Below the pieces are notes generated by a model. The model had not been told where the DNA came from and did no database searches. It worked only from the letters and a program-made list of their open reading frames with translations. The position numbers were made by a program, and so were the translations under genes. DNA of 64,000 bases from Bradyrhizobium sp. (GTDB lineage: Bacteria > Pseudomonadota > Alphaproteobacteria > Rhizobiales > Xanthobacteraceae): assembly GCF_030646015.1 (NCBI RefSeq), contig NZ_JAUSLT010000121.1, positions 29,709 to 93,708 on the forward strand. The letters are read 5' to 3'. This document shows positions 52,196 to 61,531 of the stretch, in pieces (the stretch's first letter is position 1; each line of letters begins with the position of its first letter).

Positions 52196-52441
52196 CTATT
52201 CGGTAATTTCCGGCTCCACCAGCGCCTGGAGCTGGTTGAGCGATTGCTGCCAGCCGAGATAGCACGATTCAACCGGAATGACCGCCGGCAGGTTTGTCAC
52301 CAACAATGCCACCCAGATGATGATTGTCGCTACCTGGGCCAGCCAGAATTGCGATCGCGAAATCCGGCCGTCGAAGCCGAACAGCATGTCACGCAATTGC
52401 ACGCGTCCAGCGGCGGTGAGAAGCAGCTCCTTCAAACCCAT
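52196..52441 (-). CDS. Short DUF805-like ORF with a foreign C terminus (probable chimera)
   Basis: An 81-residue frame. The first part (MLFGFDGRISRSQFWLAQVA then a hydrophobic helix) matches the beginning of DUF805 membrane proteins, normally about 110-130 residues with several helices. After VIPV the sequence changes to ESCYLGWQQSLNQLQALVEP, which resembles the C-terminal helix of SRPBCC/AHSA1-type proteins. The simplest reading is a deletion that fused the start of one gene to the end of another, so it is probably a non-functional remnant. The alternative is a genuinely short membrane protein. Confidence 0.5.
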   Translation of the reverse strand: MGLKELLLTAAGRVQLRDMLFGFDGRISRSQFWLAQVATIIIWVALLVTNLPAVIPVESCYLGWQQSLNQLQALVEPEITE

Positions 52442-52513
52442 TCTGCGGGATTTCTCGTCTGGACGGCCGAGGAACGGTCGGCCGTGATTGCGCGGTCAGG
52501 TTGTCTTCATAAC

Positions 52514-53878
52514 CTAGCCCGCGCTCAGCCGCACACCGGCGCGCAAGAATTTCTGCGGGTCGACGGGATCGCCATCGATCCTCGTTTCGTAGTGCAGATG
52601 CGGACCGGTGGAGCGGCCGGTCGAGCCGACGGCGCCGATCACCTGGCCGATCTTGATGAGGTCGCCGACCTTGACGTTGATTTCCGACAGATGGCCGTAG
52701 CGGGTCGACAGCCCGTTGCCGTGGTCGATCTCGATCATGCGCCCATAGCCGCCCTGCCAGCCCGAGGTGACCACTTTGCCGTTTGCGGTCGCGCGCACCG
52801 GGTCGCCGGTGGCGGCGCGGAAATCGAGGCCGGTATGCATCGCGGGGCGGCCGAGGAACGGATCGCTGCGGACCCCGAAGCCTGAGCTGAACTCGACTTC
52901 GCCGATCACAGGCTTGCGATACGGCACCAGCGCAAGCGTGCGGTTGAGACGCTCGACCTGGGTGCGGGTGGTGTTGATCCGGTAAAGCTGGCGTTCGAAG
53001 GCGCTCGCATCCGGACCCAGTTTGACCGGAACGAACGGGCCGCCGACGCCGGCGCGCGGGGTCGCGGCTTCCAGTTGCGCCATGTCGAGGCCGAGATCGC
53101 TGATGACGCCGCGCATTCGGCGCATGCGCGATTCCATGCTCTCCTCGACCGAAGAAAGCGCCGCCAGCTGGCGGCCCTCGACCTTGTCGAGCGAGGACTG
53201 CAGGCGCAGCACGACGTTGTCGAAACCCTGGACCTTGGCGAACTGGTTCGGCTGGGCCTTGGCGACCACGGGCGCGCGCGATTCCAGCCGCGCTTCGCGG
53301 TCAGGCGGCGCCACGAAGATCACGGTGTCGCTGATCGGCGACGGTTTCCGTGTTCCCGGCACCGCCTCGATAGCCGCGGCGCCGCGCGCCGGCGGCCGGA
53401 TCGATCCGGTGACGCCGGCGTCCGGAATGGCGCCGAGCGCGGTGGCGCGCGATTCCAGCGTGGTCTGGCGCTTCATGATCTGGTCGAGCTTCTGGTCGAA
53501 TTGTTCCTGATCGAGCAACTGGCGGCTGGTGGTGCGGTCGACCTTGGCGCGCAGTTCGGCGATCCGGTCTTCATAGGCGTATTGCATCTCCGCCTGACGG
53601 GCGATCAGCCGGGTCAGAACGTCGTCGCGGAAGGCGAAATAGGTCGCGGTTGCCGCCGACCACATCCCGAGCACGGTCACCGTGCCGACCACGATCCAGA
53701 ACGCCACCGGGCCAAAGCGGACCTGCTTGCCGGCGTGGACCAGGGTATAGCCGTCCTGCTCCTGCGTCGCCGGGGCCACCGGCGTGCGGTTAGACGCCGG
53801 GCGGCGAGGGGGAGTCCTGCCATGGTCATGCGGATGGTGCTGGGGATACTCGGAATAATGACCGGAACGGTACGACAT
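52514..53878 (-). CDS. M23-family peptidoglycan endopeptidase (membrane-anchored)
   Basis: A 454-residue cell-wall hydrolase or division activator. A cytoplasmic His/Pro-rich segment (about 1-55) precedes one membrane helix (FWIVVGTVTVLGMWSAATAT). A coiled-coil region follows (about 85-150 and 215-290). The C-terminal M23 domain has GRPAMHTGLDFRAATG (zinc His and Asp) and TGPHLHYETRIDG. All zinc ligands look intact, so it should be catalytic. ATG 53878 has GGGAG six bases upstream; the GTG six bases earlier is inside that site and is rejected. Confidence 0.92.
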   Translation of the reverse strand: MSYRSGHYSEYPQHHPHDHGRTPPRRPASNRTPVAPATQEQDGYTLVHAGKQVRFGPVAFWIVVGTVTVLGMWSAATATYFAFRDDVLTRLIARQAEMQYAYEDRIAELRAKVDRTTSRQLLDQEQFDQKLDQIMKRQTTLESRATALGAIPDAGVTGSIRPPARGAAAIEAVPGTRKPSPISDTVIFVAPPDREARLESRAPVVAKAQPNQFAKVQGFDNVVLRLQSSLDKVEGRQLAALSSVEESMESRMRRMRGVISDLGLDMAQLEAATPRAGVGGPFVPVKLGPDASAFERQLYRINTTRTQVERLNRTLALVPYRKPVIGEVEFSSGFGVRSDPFLGRPAMHTGLDFRAATGDPVRATANGKVVTSGWQGGYGRMIEIDHGNGLSTRYGHLSEINVKVGDLIKIGQVIGAVGSTGRSTGPHLHYETRIDGDPVDPQKFLRAGVRLSAG

Positions 53879-53981
53879 CGGCACTCCCGCGCCGGCCGGA
53901 AATGAGCTCCGTACGGCTGAATTGGCGCGGGTGATTTGACCGGTTCATGGTTAATTTTCAGCGAATGGAACCGGATAAATC

Positions 53982-54848
53982 TTACAAAGCGCGCACCGCC
54001 GCGAGCACCTCGTCGGCATGGCCGTCGACCTTCACATTGCGCCAGATCCGGAGGATTCGGCCGTCGGCGCCAATCAGAACCGTTGTGCGAAGAATACCCA
54101 GGAAAGTCCTGCCATACATCGATTTCTCGCCCCACACGCCATACGCATCCAGCATCTCATGTTGTTCGTCTGAAACCAGAGGAGTGACCAGTTCATGCTT
54201 GTCGCGAAAGGCCTCCTGGGCCTTCAGCGGGTCGGCCGACACGCCCAGCACGGCGGTCTGGCTTTCGGCAAACGCACCGGACAGCCGGCTGAAGTCGATG
54301 GCCTCCTTGGTGCAGCCCGGCGTGTCCGCGCGCGGATAGAAAAACAGCACCAGATTCCTGCCCTTGAAGTCGCTGAGCGAGACCGAATCGCCGCCGTCGC
54401 GGGGCAGGCGGAAGGCGGGCGCCTTGGCCCCCTCGCTGAGGCCGACCTTACGCGGCGCTGTCGCAACGGTTTTTGGCTCCGGGGTTTTGTCCATCGGCGG
54501 CATCACGACCGGCGGTTTCGCAGCGGGCGCCTTCGATGCGGTCACGACGGGCGCAACCGATTCGCTGTAGCTAATCGTCTTTAACGGTTTCGATGGGGCC
54601 TTATGCGATGCTTTGGCAGGAGTTTTGGCAGGAGCGTTGCCGGGTTTCTTGCTGGCGCCCTTGGCTGATTTTTTGGCCGTCGCCTTGGTGGTTTTCGCCT
54701 GAGCTGTCTTGGCCGCTGTGCCGGCCGATTTGTTGGACGTGTTCTTGGGCGTGTTCTTGGAGGTTTTTTTGGGCTTGCTGGTGGTCTTGGCGCCGGCCGG
54801 CTTCGCAGCGGGCATTTTGGGGGATTTCTTGCGCGTTTTCTTGGACAT
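53982..54848 (-). CDS. Bcp-type peroxiredoxin with histone-H1-like N-terminal tail
   Basis: A 288-residue protein in two parts. The first 90 or so residues are almost wholly Lys, Ala, Thr, Pro and Ser (MSKKTRKKSPKMPAAKPAG; TKATAKKSAKGASKKPG), like bacterial histone H1 analogues, followed by a proline-rich linker. The rest is a peroxiredoxin of the AhpC/Bcp group (GAKAPAFRLPRDGGDSVSLS; peroxidatic Cys in PRADTPGCTKEAIDF). The usual Bcp resolving Cys five residues later is Ile here, so it is probably a 1-Cys or atypical type. The start at 54848 has AAGGAAGG upstream. A DNA-bound peroxidase is a plausible inference. Confidence 0.9.
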   Translation of the reverse strand: MSKKTRKKSPKMPAAKPAGAKTTSKPKKTSKNTPKNTSNKSAGTAAKTAQAKTTKATAKKSAKGASKKPGNAPAKTPAKASHKAPSKPLKTISYSESVAPVVTASKAPAAKPPVVMPPMDKTPEPKTVATAPRKVGLSEGAKAPAFRLPRDGGDSVSLSDFKGRNLVLFFYPRADTPGCTKEAIDFSRLSGAFAESQTAVLGVSADPLKAQEAFRDKHELVTPLVSDEQHEMLDAYGVWGEKSMYGRTFLGILRTTVLIGADGRILRIWRNVKVDGHADEVLAAVRAL

Positions 54849-55017
54849 ACGCCTTCCTTTCGTCGCTTTCGGCGGATCAATCATGGGGGTATTGCGGGGT
54901 TTGTCCCGGGATGCGGGAACAGGTCCCGCAGCTGGGCAAATCTGATGACCCCGGAGTATGGTGGCAGGGAATTCGACGCAAGCTCCGGCCCCTCGTTGAA
55001 TAGGCTCCTTGGGCCCG

Positions 55018-58000
55018 ATGACGAGTAACAGTATTAATCGAGGATTGGCAGCAGTGCCGACACGGAAGCGCTCGTACCATGTGGACGAGCGCGGCCTTGG
55101 CGGCGATCCATCTTACAATGAGCGCCAGCACCGAGAGGCAATGGCCAGGAAAACGTCGCCCAGAACGTCGAACCAAGGGTCCAGTCCGCGTGCTGACGTC
55201 CAGTCCTCGCAGTGGGATGATGCCGATTGGGATCAGGACCATGACGAGGCCGCGGGCTATCGCGCGCGCCGGCTGTTGTCGCGCTCCGACTCCGGCTTCC
55301 ACCGGCTAGGCGATCGTTTCGGACGCTTGCGCCGTTGGGTCTCGGGCGAACGCTGGGTCAAACGCCTCGCCGTCGTCAGCGCGGTTCTGCTGGTGATCTT
55401 CGCCGGCTGTTTCGGCGGGCTGTGGTGGCGGCTCGGCGCCGGTCCGATCAATCTCGAGATGGCCACGCCCTGGCTGGCGGCGGCGATCGAGGAAAATATC
55501 GGCCACGGCAATACCGTCGAGGTCGGCGGCACCCAGATCGAGCGGGCCGGGCGAATCCGCATCGCCGTCCGCATCCGCGACATCGTGGTCAGGGACAGCG
55601 ATCGCGTTATCGTCGCGACCGCGCCGAAGGCCGAGGTGAAGCTTTCCGGCACCGCTTTGTTGATGGGACGGCTTCGCGCCGAGAGCCTCAATCTGGTCGA
55701 TGCCGAACTCGCGGTCCGGATCTCGCCCGATGGCACCGTCACGGTTTCGGCCGGCGACACCGCCAAGCCGCTCGCCACCGGCGTGGCCTCGAAAAAGGAA
55801 GCAGGGCTGGCGCCGACATTTCCGCGTCCGATTCCCGTGGTGCCGCCAGCAAGCCCGTCGCCATCTTCGCCCGGCGCCACGACCGCGCCCGCGGCGCCGG
55901 CTCCCGACACCGCGCAGAGCGGTCTGCTCGCCGGCCTCGACTGGCTCGACAGCCTGAGCCTGACCGGGCTCGACGGGCAAAACCTCAACGAGATCGGCCT
56001 GAAGAACGGCAACCTTGTCGTCGACGACCAGCAGCGCGGCAACAAATGGACGTTCGAAAATATCAGCCTCAGCATGCGCCGGCCGAGTGGCGGCGGGGTG
56101 GCGATCAGTCTCGGCGAAGAAGGCAGCCGCGCCTGGTCGCTTCGCGTCGTGGTCGGAGCTCCCGCCAACGGGGTGCGATCGGTCGACATCCGCGCCACCA
56201 ACGTCCCGGCGGCCAATATCCTGCTGGCGATGCGGCTGAAGGATCTGACCTACAGCGCGGACCTGCCGCTGACCGGCGAGCTGAAGGGCGAACTCGGGCG
56301 CGACGGCCTGCCGACCTATTTCCGCGGCAAGGTCACCGCGGGCGCCGGGCACATCATCGACAGCGATACGCCTGATTATCCGATGGCGATCGATTCGGCC
56401 GAGATCAATGTCGAATGGGATTCCGGACGGCGCGTGCTGGTGGCGCCGTTCAAGATCATTTCCGGCGCGAACCGGGTCACGCTGTTGGCGCATCTCGAGC
56501 CGCCGAACGGCAATGTCGCCGAATGGCAACTGGGATTTTCCGGCGGCACCATCGTGCTGTCAGGGGCGGACAACGAACAACCCCTGATTTTCAATCGCAT
56601 CGCCATTGGCCTGCGCTTCGACACCGACCGCAAGCGCGTGCTGCTGACGCAGGCGGATATCAGCAACGGCGAGATCGGCGTCGCCGGCACCGGCAGTGTC
56701 GATTATTCGGGCGAGCCGCGCCTGACGCTGGGTTTTGCGGGAACGCCGATGTCGGCGTCGGCGCTGAAGCGGATGTGGCCGATCCTGATCGTTCCCGAAG
56801 TCCGCGAATGGGTGATCGAGCGGGTCGAACGCGGCTCGCTGCAGCGCATTGAGGTCGGCGTCAACTCGCCGGTTCGAAATCTGTCGCGGCGAGGGCCGCC
56901 GATCCCGGATGACGGTCTTGCCGTCAACATCGTCGCGTCAGGCGTGACCTTGCGGCCGGTGGACGAAATGCCGCTGGTACGCGACGCCGATCTGAAGGCC
57001 CGGGTGACCGGCCGCACCGCGACCGTCACCATCGGGCAGGCTGCGTCCGATACGCCGACCGGCCGCAAGCTGAACATCACCGATTTCGTCTTCGAAGTGC
57101 CAGACATGGCGCCGAAACCGTCACCGGCGAAGATCCGGTTCCGGATCGATGGCCCGGTGCCCGCGATGGCCGAAATTCTCGCATCCGACCGCCTCAGTGA
57201 GTTTTCCGGCACCCTGATCGATCCCAATTCGAGCAAGGGCACGGTCAGCGCTCTGGTCACGCTCGGCCTGCCGGTCAAGGGCTCGCTCAGCAAGGCCGAC
57301 ACCACCTTTGCCATCTCGGCAGATCTGGCAGGTTTCTCCGCCGACAAGCTGGTGATGAACCAGAAGCTTGAATCGAATGCGTTGAAGGTCACGGCCAACA
57401 ACGCCGGCTATCAGGTCAAGGGCGAGGTCAAGATCAACGGGCAATCGGCCTCGCTGGATTATCGCAAGCCGAACGAGGGCGATGCCGACATCAAACTGCA
57501 GGCGACGCTAGACGACGCCAGCCGCGCCCGGCTCGGGTTCGATCTCGGCCCCGCCGTCACCGGCAACATTCCACTCAAGCTGTCGGGCAAGATCGGCGAA
57601 ACCAGCCGGATGGGCATCGAGGCCGATCTGACCGCGCTGAAGCTCGACAATATCCTGCCGGGCTGGGTCAAGCTGCCAGGCAAGTCGAGCCGGGCGGTTT
57701 TCAACGTGGTGCAGAAGCAGCAATCCACGCGGCTCGAGGACATCGTGATCGACGGCGGCGGCGTTTCGATCAAGGGGTCGCTCGAGGTCGACCAGAACGG
57801 CGATCTGATCAGTGCCAACTTCCCGACCTATTCGCCGTCCGAAGGCGACAAGACCTCGCTCAAGGCGGACCGCACCCCCGATGGGGTGGTGAAAGTGACG
57901 ATGCGCGGCGATGTGTTCGACGGCCGCGGCTTCCTGAAGTCGGCCATGTCGGGCAAGGACACCGACGTCAAGAGCAAGACCAAGAGCATCGATTTCGATG

Positions 58001-58770
58001 TCGACCTCAAGCTCGGCGCGGTGGCCGGCTTCTACGGCGAGGCGCTGCGCAGCGTCGACGTCAAGTTCTCGCGGCGCAACGGCGCGATCAAGAGTTTTAC
58101 GCTGAGCGGCAAGCTTGGCCGCGATACGCCGCTGACGGCGGATTTGCGCCGCCCGCAGGGGCGCGAGCTGATCTATCTCGAAACCGCCGACGCCGGCGCG
58201 TTCCTGCGCTTCTCCGATACCTACGCCAAGGTGGTCGGCGGCCAGCTCACGCTGGCGATGGATCCGCCGACGGTCGAGCCCAGCGCGAAAGAGGGCCTGA
58301 TCAATGTCCGCGATTTCGCCATCAAGGGCGAGGCCTCGCTGGATCGCGCAGTGGCCGGCGGTCCGGCCGGCGCGCAGAGTGGCGTTTCCTTCTCGCGCGT
58401 GCGCGCGGAATTCACCCGGCAACGCGGGCAGCTCACGATCCGGGAAGGCGTCCTCAAGGGCCCGATGATCGGCGGCACCATCGAAGGCAATCTGGATTTC
58501 CCCGGCAACCAGGTGCGCATGAGCGGCACCTTCGTGCCGATGTACGGGCTGAACAATGCGTTCGGCCAGATTCCGCTGCTCGGCCTGATCCTCGGCGGCG
58601 GCAGCAATGAGGGGCTGATCGGAATGACCTACGAGATCGTCGGCACGCCGAGCCAGCCGGTGCTCCGCGTCAACCCGATTTCGGCGATGGCGCCCGGCGT
58701 GCTGCGGAAGATCTTCGAGTTCAACACCGGCAAGCAGAACAACCCGGTCGAGTTTCCGCCGAATAATTGA
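55018..58770 (+). CDS. AsmA/YhdP-like envelope protein
   Basis: A very large protein (about 1250 residues) with a charged cytoplasmic N terminus, one membrane helix near residues 120-140 (LAVVSAVLLVIFAGCFGGLW) and a long periplasmic beta-rich part. The C-terminal region (GPMIGGTIEGNLDFPGNQVR; GLNNAFGQIPLLGLILGG) is the AsmA-like C-terminal signature of the YhdP/DUF3971 group. These bridge-like proteins are implicated in lipid transport to the outer membrane. A Pro/Ala-rich linker occurs around residue 270-300. The start is uncertain between ATG 55018, GTG 55054 and ATG 55141; none has a strong ribosome-binding site. Confidence 0.88.
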   Translation: MTSNSINRGLAAVPTRKRSYHVDERGLGGDPSYNERQHREAMARKTSPRTSNQGSSPRADVQSSQWDDADWDQDHDEAAGYRARRLLSRSDSGFHRLGDRFGRLRRWVSGERWVKRLAVVSAVLLVIFAGCFGGLWWRLGAGPINLEMATPWLAAAIEENIGHGNTVEVGGTQIERAGRIRIAVRIRDIVVRDSDRVIVATAPKAEVKLSGTALLMGRLRAESLNLVDAELAVRISPDGTVTVSAGDTAKPLATGVASKKEAGLAPTFPRPIPVVPPASPSPSSPGATTAPAAPAPDTAQSGLLAGLDWLDSLSLTGLDGQNLNEIGLKNGNLVVDDQQRGNKWTFENISLSMRRPSGGGVAISLGEEGSRAWSLRVVVGAPANGVRSVDIRATNVPAANILLAMRLKDLTYSADLPLTGELKGELGRDGLPTYFRGKVTAGAGHIIDSDTPDYPMAIDSAEINVEWDSGRRVLVAPFKIISGANRVTLLAHLEPPNGNVAEWQLGFSGGTIVLSGADNEQPLIFNRIAIGLRFDTDRKRVLLTQADISNGEIGVAGTGSVDYSGEPRLTLGFAGTPMSASALKRMWPILIVPEVREWVIERVERGSLQRIEVGVNSPVRNLSRRGPPIPDDGLAVNIVASGVTLRPVDEMPLVRDADLKARVTGRTATVTIGQAASDTPTGRKLNITDFVFEVPDMAPKPSPAKIRFRIDGPVPAMAEILASDRLSEFSGTLIDPNSSKGTVSALVTLGLPVKGSLSKADTTFAISADLAGFSADKLVMNQKLESNALKVTANNAGYQVKGEVKINGQSASLDYRKPNEGDADIKLQATLDDASRARLGFDLGPAVTGNIPLKLSGKIGETSRMGIEADLTALKLDNILPGWVKLPGKSSRAVFNVVQKQQSTRLEDIVIDGGGVSIKGSLEVDQNGDLISANFPTYSPSEGDKTSLKADRTPDGVVKVTMRGDVFDGRGFLKSAMSGKDTDVKSKTKSIDFDVDLKLGAVAGFYGEALRSVDVKFSRRNGAIKSFTLSGKLGRDTPLTADLRRPQGRELIYLETADAGAFLRFSDTYAKVVGGQLTLAMDPPTVEPSAKEGLINVRDFAIKGEASLDRAVAGGPAGAQSGVSFSRVRAEFTRQRGQLTIREGVLKGPMIGGTIEGNLDFPGNQVRMSGTFVPMYGLNNAFGQIPLLGLILGGGSNEGLIGMTYEIVGTPSQPVLRVNPISAMAPGVLRKIFEFNTGKQNNPVEFPPNN

Positions 58771-58786
58771 TCGTCGTTGTCAGCTG

Positions 58787-60034
58787 CTACCGCCGCAGCG
58801 CCGGCACCACCAGGAACGGGATCAAGCCCAGCACCACATTGACCAGCGCGAACACGATCAGCCAGTTATAGCCCTGGGTCCAGTCGTGGATCAGTCCGCC
58901 GGCCCAGGAGCCCAGTCCGGAGCCGAGCCCGCTGCCGATCGAAATCGTGCCGAAGATGGTGCCGACCCGCTCGCCCCTGAAGATGTTGAGCGCGGTCGCC
59001 GTGATCAGCGGCCCGCGCGAGCCGATCATGCTGCCGAAGCAGAGGATAAAGCCGGTCAGCAGCCAGTAGTTCGGATAATATTGAATGAGCCAGAGCAGGA
59101 TGAGTCCGATGATCGAGACGCCATAGCTGAACAGCACCGACGGCCGGCGGCCGATGATGCCGTCGAGGGTCGAGATGCCGAGCATGCCGAACAGCGTCAG
59201 GATGCCGGAAAAGCCCCAGGCGGTCGCTGCCTGCAACGGCGGAAATCCGGCGTCGATCAGATAGGCGACGATCTGCGCGGTGATCGCGTACATCGCCACC
59301 GCGGTGAAGAAGAAGGTACAAAACAGCGCCCAGAAAGCGTGATGGCGGATCGCGCTGCCAAGCGTCCAGCCATTGTCGACGAAGCCCGCATCGGTCTTGC
59401 CGGCGATGTGCGGCGAGCCGGTGGCGAACAGCCGCCACGGCAGCACCAGGAGCGGCAGCAGCAGGCACAGCGCCACGATCCCGAACAGCTGGTAGGCGTC
59501 GCGCCAGCCGATCCGGTCGATCAAGAGTTGCGAGGCTGGCAGCAGCACGAATATGCCGGCGCCGGTCGCCGAATACAGGATCGCCATCGCGGTCGGCAGC
59601 CGCGGGCCGAACCAGCGGCCGAGCAGGATCGAATTCGGCACATTGCCGATCAGGGCAATGCCGAGCCCGACGCAGAGGCCGACGCTCAACTGGAATTGCC
59701 AGAGCTCGCGCGCATGCGCGGCGATCAGGAACGCGGCGCCGAGCAGGAACAGTCCGAGCGAGTAGACCGTGCGTGGCCCGGAGCGGTCGAACAGGCGGCC
59801 GATCAGCGGCGCGGTCAGTCCCCCCGCCAGCCAGGTCAGCGAATAGACCGAGACCACCTGGGCGCGGTCCCAGCCGAAATCTTCCGAGATCGGCTTGAGG
59901 AATACGGTAAAACTCTCGCCGAGGCCGCGGCCCAGCACCGACAGTGCAAAGCACAGCGCCAGCACGTTGAGCGCCACCCGCGCCGGCTTCAGCGGTTTCG
60001 TCGGCGCATCCTCCCGTGGCGTATTCTGATCCAT
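58787..60034 (-). CDS. Major facilitator superfamily transporter
   Basis: An inner-membrane transporter of 415 residues with 12 predicted helices. The motif between helices 2 and 3 is GRLFDRSGPRTVYSLG (MFS motif A type), and a cytoplasmic loop of about 30 residues separates the halves. The N-terminal helix begins LNVLALCFALSVLGRGLGES. The overall pattern resembles OFA or monocarboxylate-type carriers, but the substrate is unknown. It is convergent with the AsmA-like gene (16 bases apart). Confidence 0.9.
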   Translation of the reverse strand: MDQNTPREDAPTKPLKPARVALNVLALCFALSVLGRGLGESFTVFLKPISEDFGWDRAQVVSVYSLTWLAGGLTAPLIGRLFDRSGPRTVYSLGLFLLGAAFLIAAHARELWQFQLSVGLCVGLGIALIGNVPNSILLGRWFGPRLPTAMAILYSATGAGIFVLLPASQLLIDRIGWRDAYQLFGIVALCLLLPLLVLPWRLFATGSPHIAGKTDAGFVDNGWTLGSAIRHHAFWALFCTFFFTAVAMYAITAQIVAYLIDAGFPPLQAATAWGFSGILTLFGMLGISTLDGIIGRRPSVLFSYGVSIIGLILLWLIQYYPNYWLLTGFILCFGSMIGSRGPLITATALNIFRGERVGTIFGTISIGSGLGSGLGSWAGGLIHDWTQGYNWLIVFALVNVVLGLIPFLVVPALRR

Positions 60035-60120
60035 GGGAGAAAGGAGCGCGTTTCCGCGGCCCCTAGCAAGCGCGTAAAACGAATGCGCCTATGCAGGCTT
60101 GGGCCTATTCAGATTTGGGC

Positions 60121-61374
60121 CTATGCAGGCTTGAGCAGGACGTGGCGCTTGCGGCCCATGGACAGTTTGATCACGCCTTCGGGGGTGAGGTCCTTCGGCG
60201 TCAGCGACATCTTCTCGTCGCTGACGGCGGTGTCGTTGACGCGCAAGCCGCCGCCCTTGATCTGACGCCGCGCCTCGCCATTGGAGGCGACCAGGCCGGT
60301 CTTGACGAATGCCGCCAGCACGCCAAGCCCGGCCTCCAGTTCAGCGCCCGAAATCCCGATCGTCGGCAGATTCTCGGCGTGCGTGCCTTCCTCGAAGGTC
60401 TGGCGCGCGGTTTCCGCCGCGGTGTTGGCGGCGTCGCGGCCATGCAGCAGCGCGGTTGCTTCCGTCGCCAGCACCTTCTTGGCTTCGTTGATCTCGCCCC
60501 CCTGCAACGCCGCAAGCCTGGCGATCTCGCTCATCGGCAGGATCGTGAACAGCTTGAGAAATTTCACCACGTCGGCGTCTTCGGCGTTGCGCCAGTATTG
60601 CCAGAAATCATACGGGCTGAACTGGTCGGCATTGAGCCAGACCGCGCCCTGGGCGGTCTTGCCCATCTTCTCGCCCGACGCCGTCGTCAACAGCGGCGTG
60701 GTCAGCGCGAACAATTGCGGCGTGCCCATGCGGCGGCCGAGGTCGACGCCATTGACGATGTTGCCCCACTGGTCCGAGCCGCCCATCTGCAACCGGCAAT
60801 CGACGCGGCGCGACAGTTCGACGAAATCGTAGGCCTGGCAGACCATGTAGTTGAATTCGATGAAACTCATCTCCTGCTCGCGCTCGAGACGCAGCCGCAC
60901 CGAGTCCATCGTCAGCATGCGGTTGACCGAGAAATGCCGGCCGATGTCGCGCAGCATCTCGATCCAGTTCAGTTTCGTCAGCCATTCGGCGTTGTCGAGC
61001 ATGACCGCGTCGCCGGGGCCTTCGCCATAGCGCAGCACCTTGGCGAACACGCCGCGGATGCTGGCCTTGTTGGCCTCGATCTCCGCGACCGAGCGGATGG
61101 CGCGCGATTCGTCCTTGCCGGAGGGATCGCCGACCATGGTGGTGCCGCCGCCCATCAGCGTGATCGGCTTGTTGCCGCTCTGCTGCAGCCAGTACAGCAT
61201 CATCATGGTGAGGAAGTTGCCGATGTGCAGGGACGGCGCGGTGCAGTCGTAGCCGATATAGGCCGTCGCCTGGCCCTTCGCGGCGAGCGCGTCGAGGCCA
61301 TCGAAATCCGAGCATTGGTGGACGAAGCCACGTTGCTGCAGGATGTTCAGAAAATCAGATTTAAAAGCAGTCAT
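60121..61374 (-). CDS. tyrS: Tyrosyl-tRNA synthetase
   Basis: A 417-residue class I aminoacyl-tRNA synthetase. Motifs: [18 protein letters not shown] (HIGH-type), [22 protein letters not shown], and GEKMGKT in place of KMSKS. The C-terminal S4 RNA-binding domain contains [20 protein letters not shown]. It is divergent from anmK, a common arrangement in alphaproteobacteria. Confidence 0.97.
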   Translation of the reverse strand: MTAFKSDFLNILQQRGFVHQCSDFDGLDALAAKGQATAYIGYDCTAPSLHIGNFLTMMMLYWLQQSGNKPITLMGGGTTMVGDPSGKDESRAIRSVAEIEANKASIRGVFAKVLRYGEGPGDAVMLDNAEWLTKLNWIEMLRDIGRHFSVNRMLTMDSVRLRLEREQEMSFIEFNYMVCQAYDFVELSRRVDCRLQMGGSDQWGNIVNGVDLGRRMGTPQLFALTTPLLTTASGEKMGKTAQGAVWLNADQFSPYDFWQYWRNAEDADVVKFLKLFTILPMSEIARLAALQGGEINEAKKVLATEATALLHGRDAANTAAETARQTFEEGTHAENLPTIGISGAELEAGLGVLAAFVKTGLVASNGEARRQIKGGGLRVNDTAVSDEKMSLTPKDLTPEGVIKLSMGRKRHVLLKPA

Positions 61375-61531
61375 TTGTGTGCGACTCTGATCATTCTTAT
61401 TTCACGGTAATTGTAACTGTTTGCGGAACCCGGACGGATTAGGCTGCCGCAAGCATGTGCGCTGTGGCATTATAAGATGTGCTGGTTTGACACAAGCAGG
61501 GCTTCGGCAGGGGTGCCCCCAATCGGGCACG

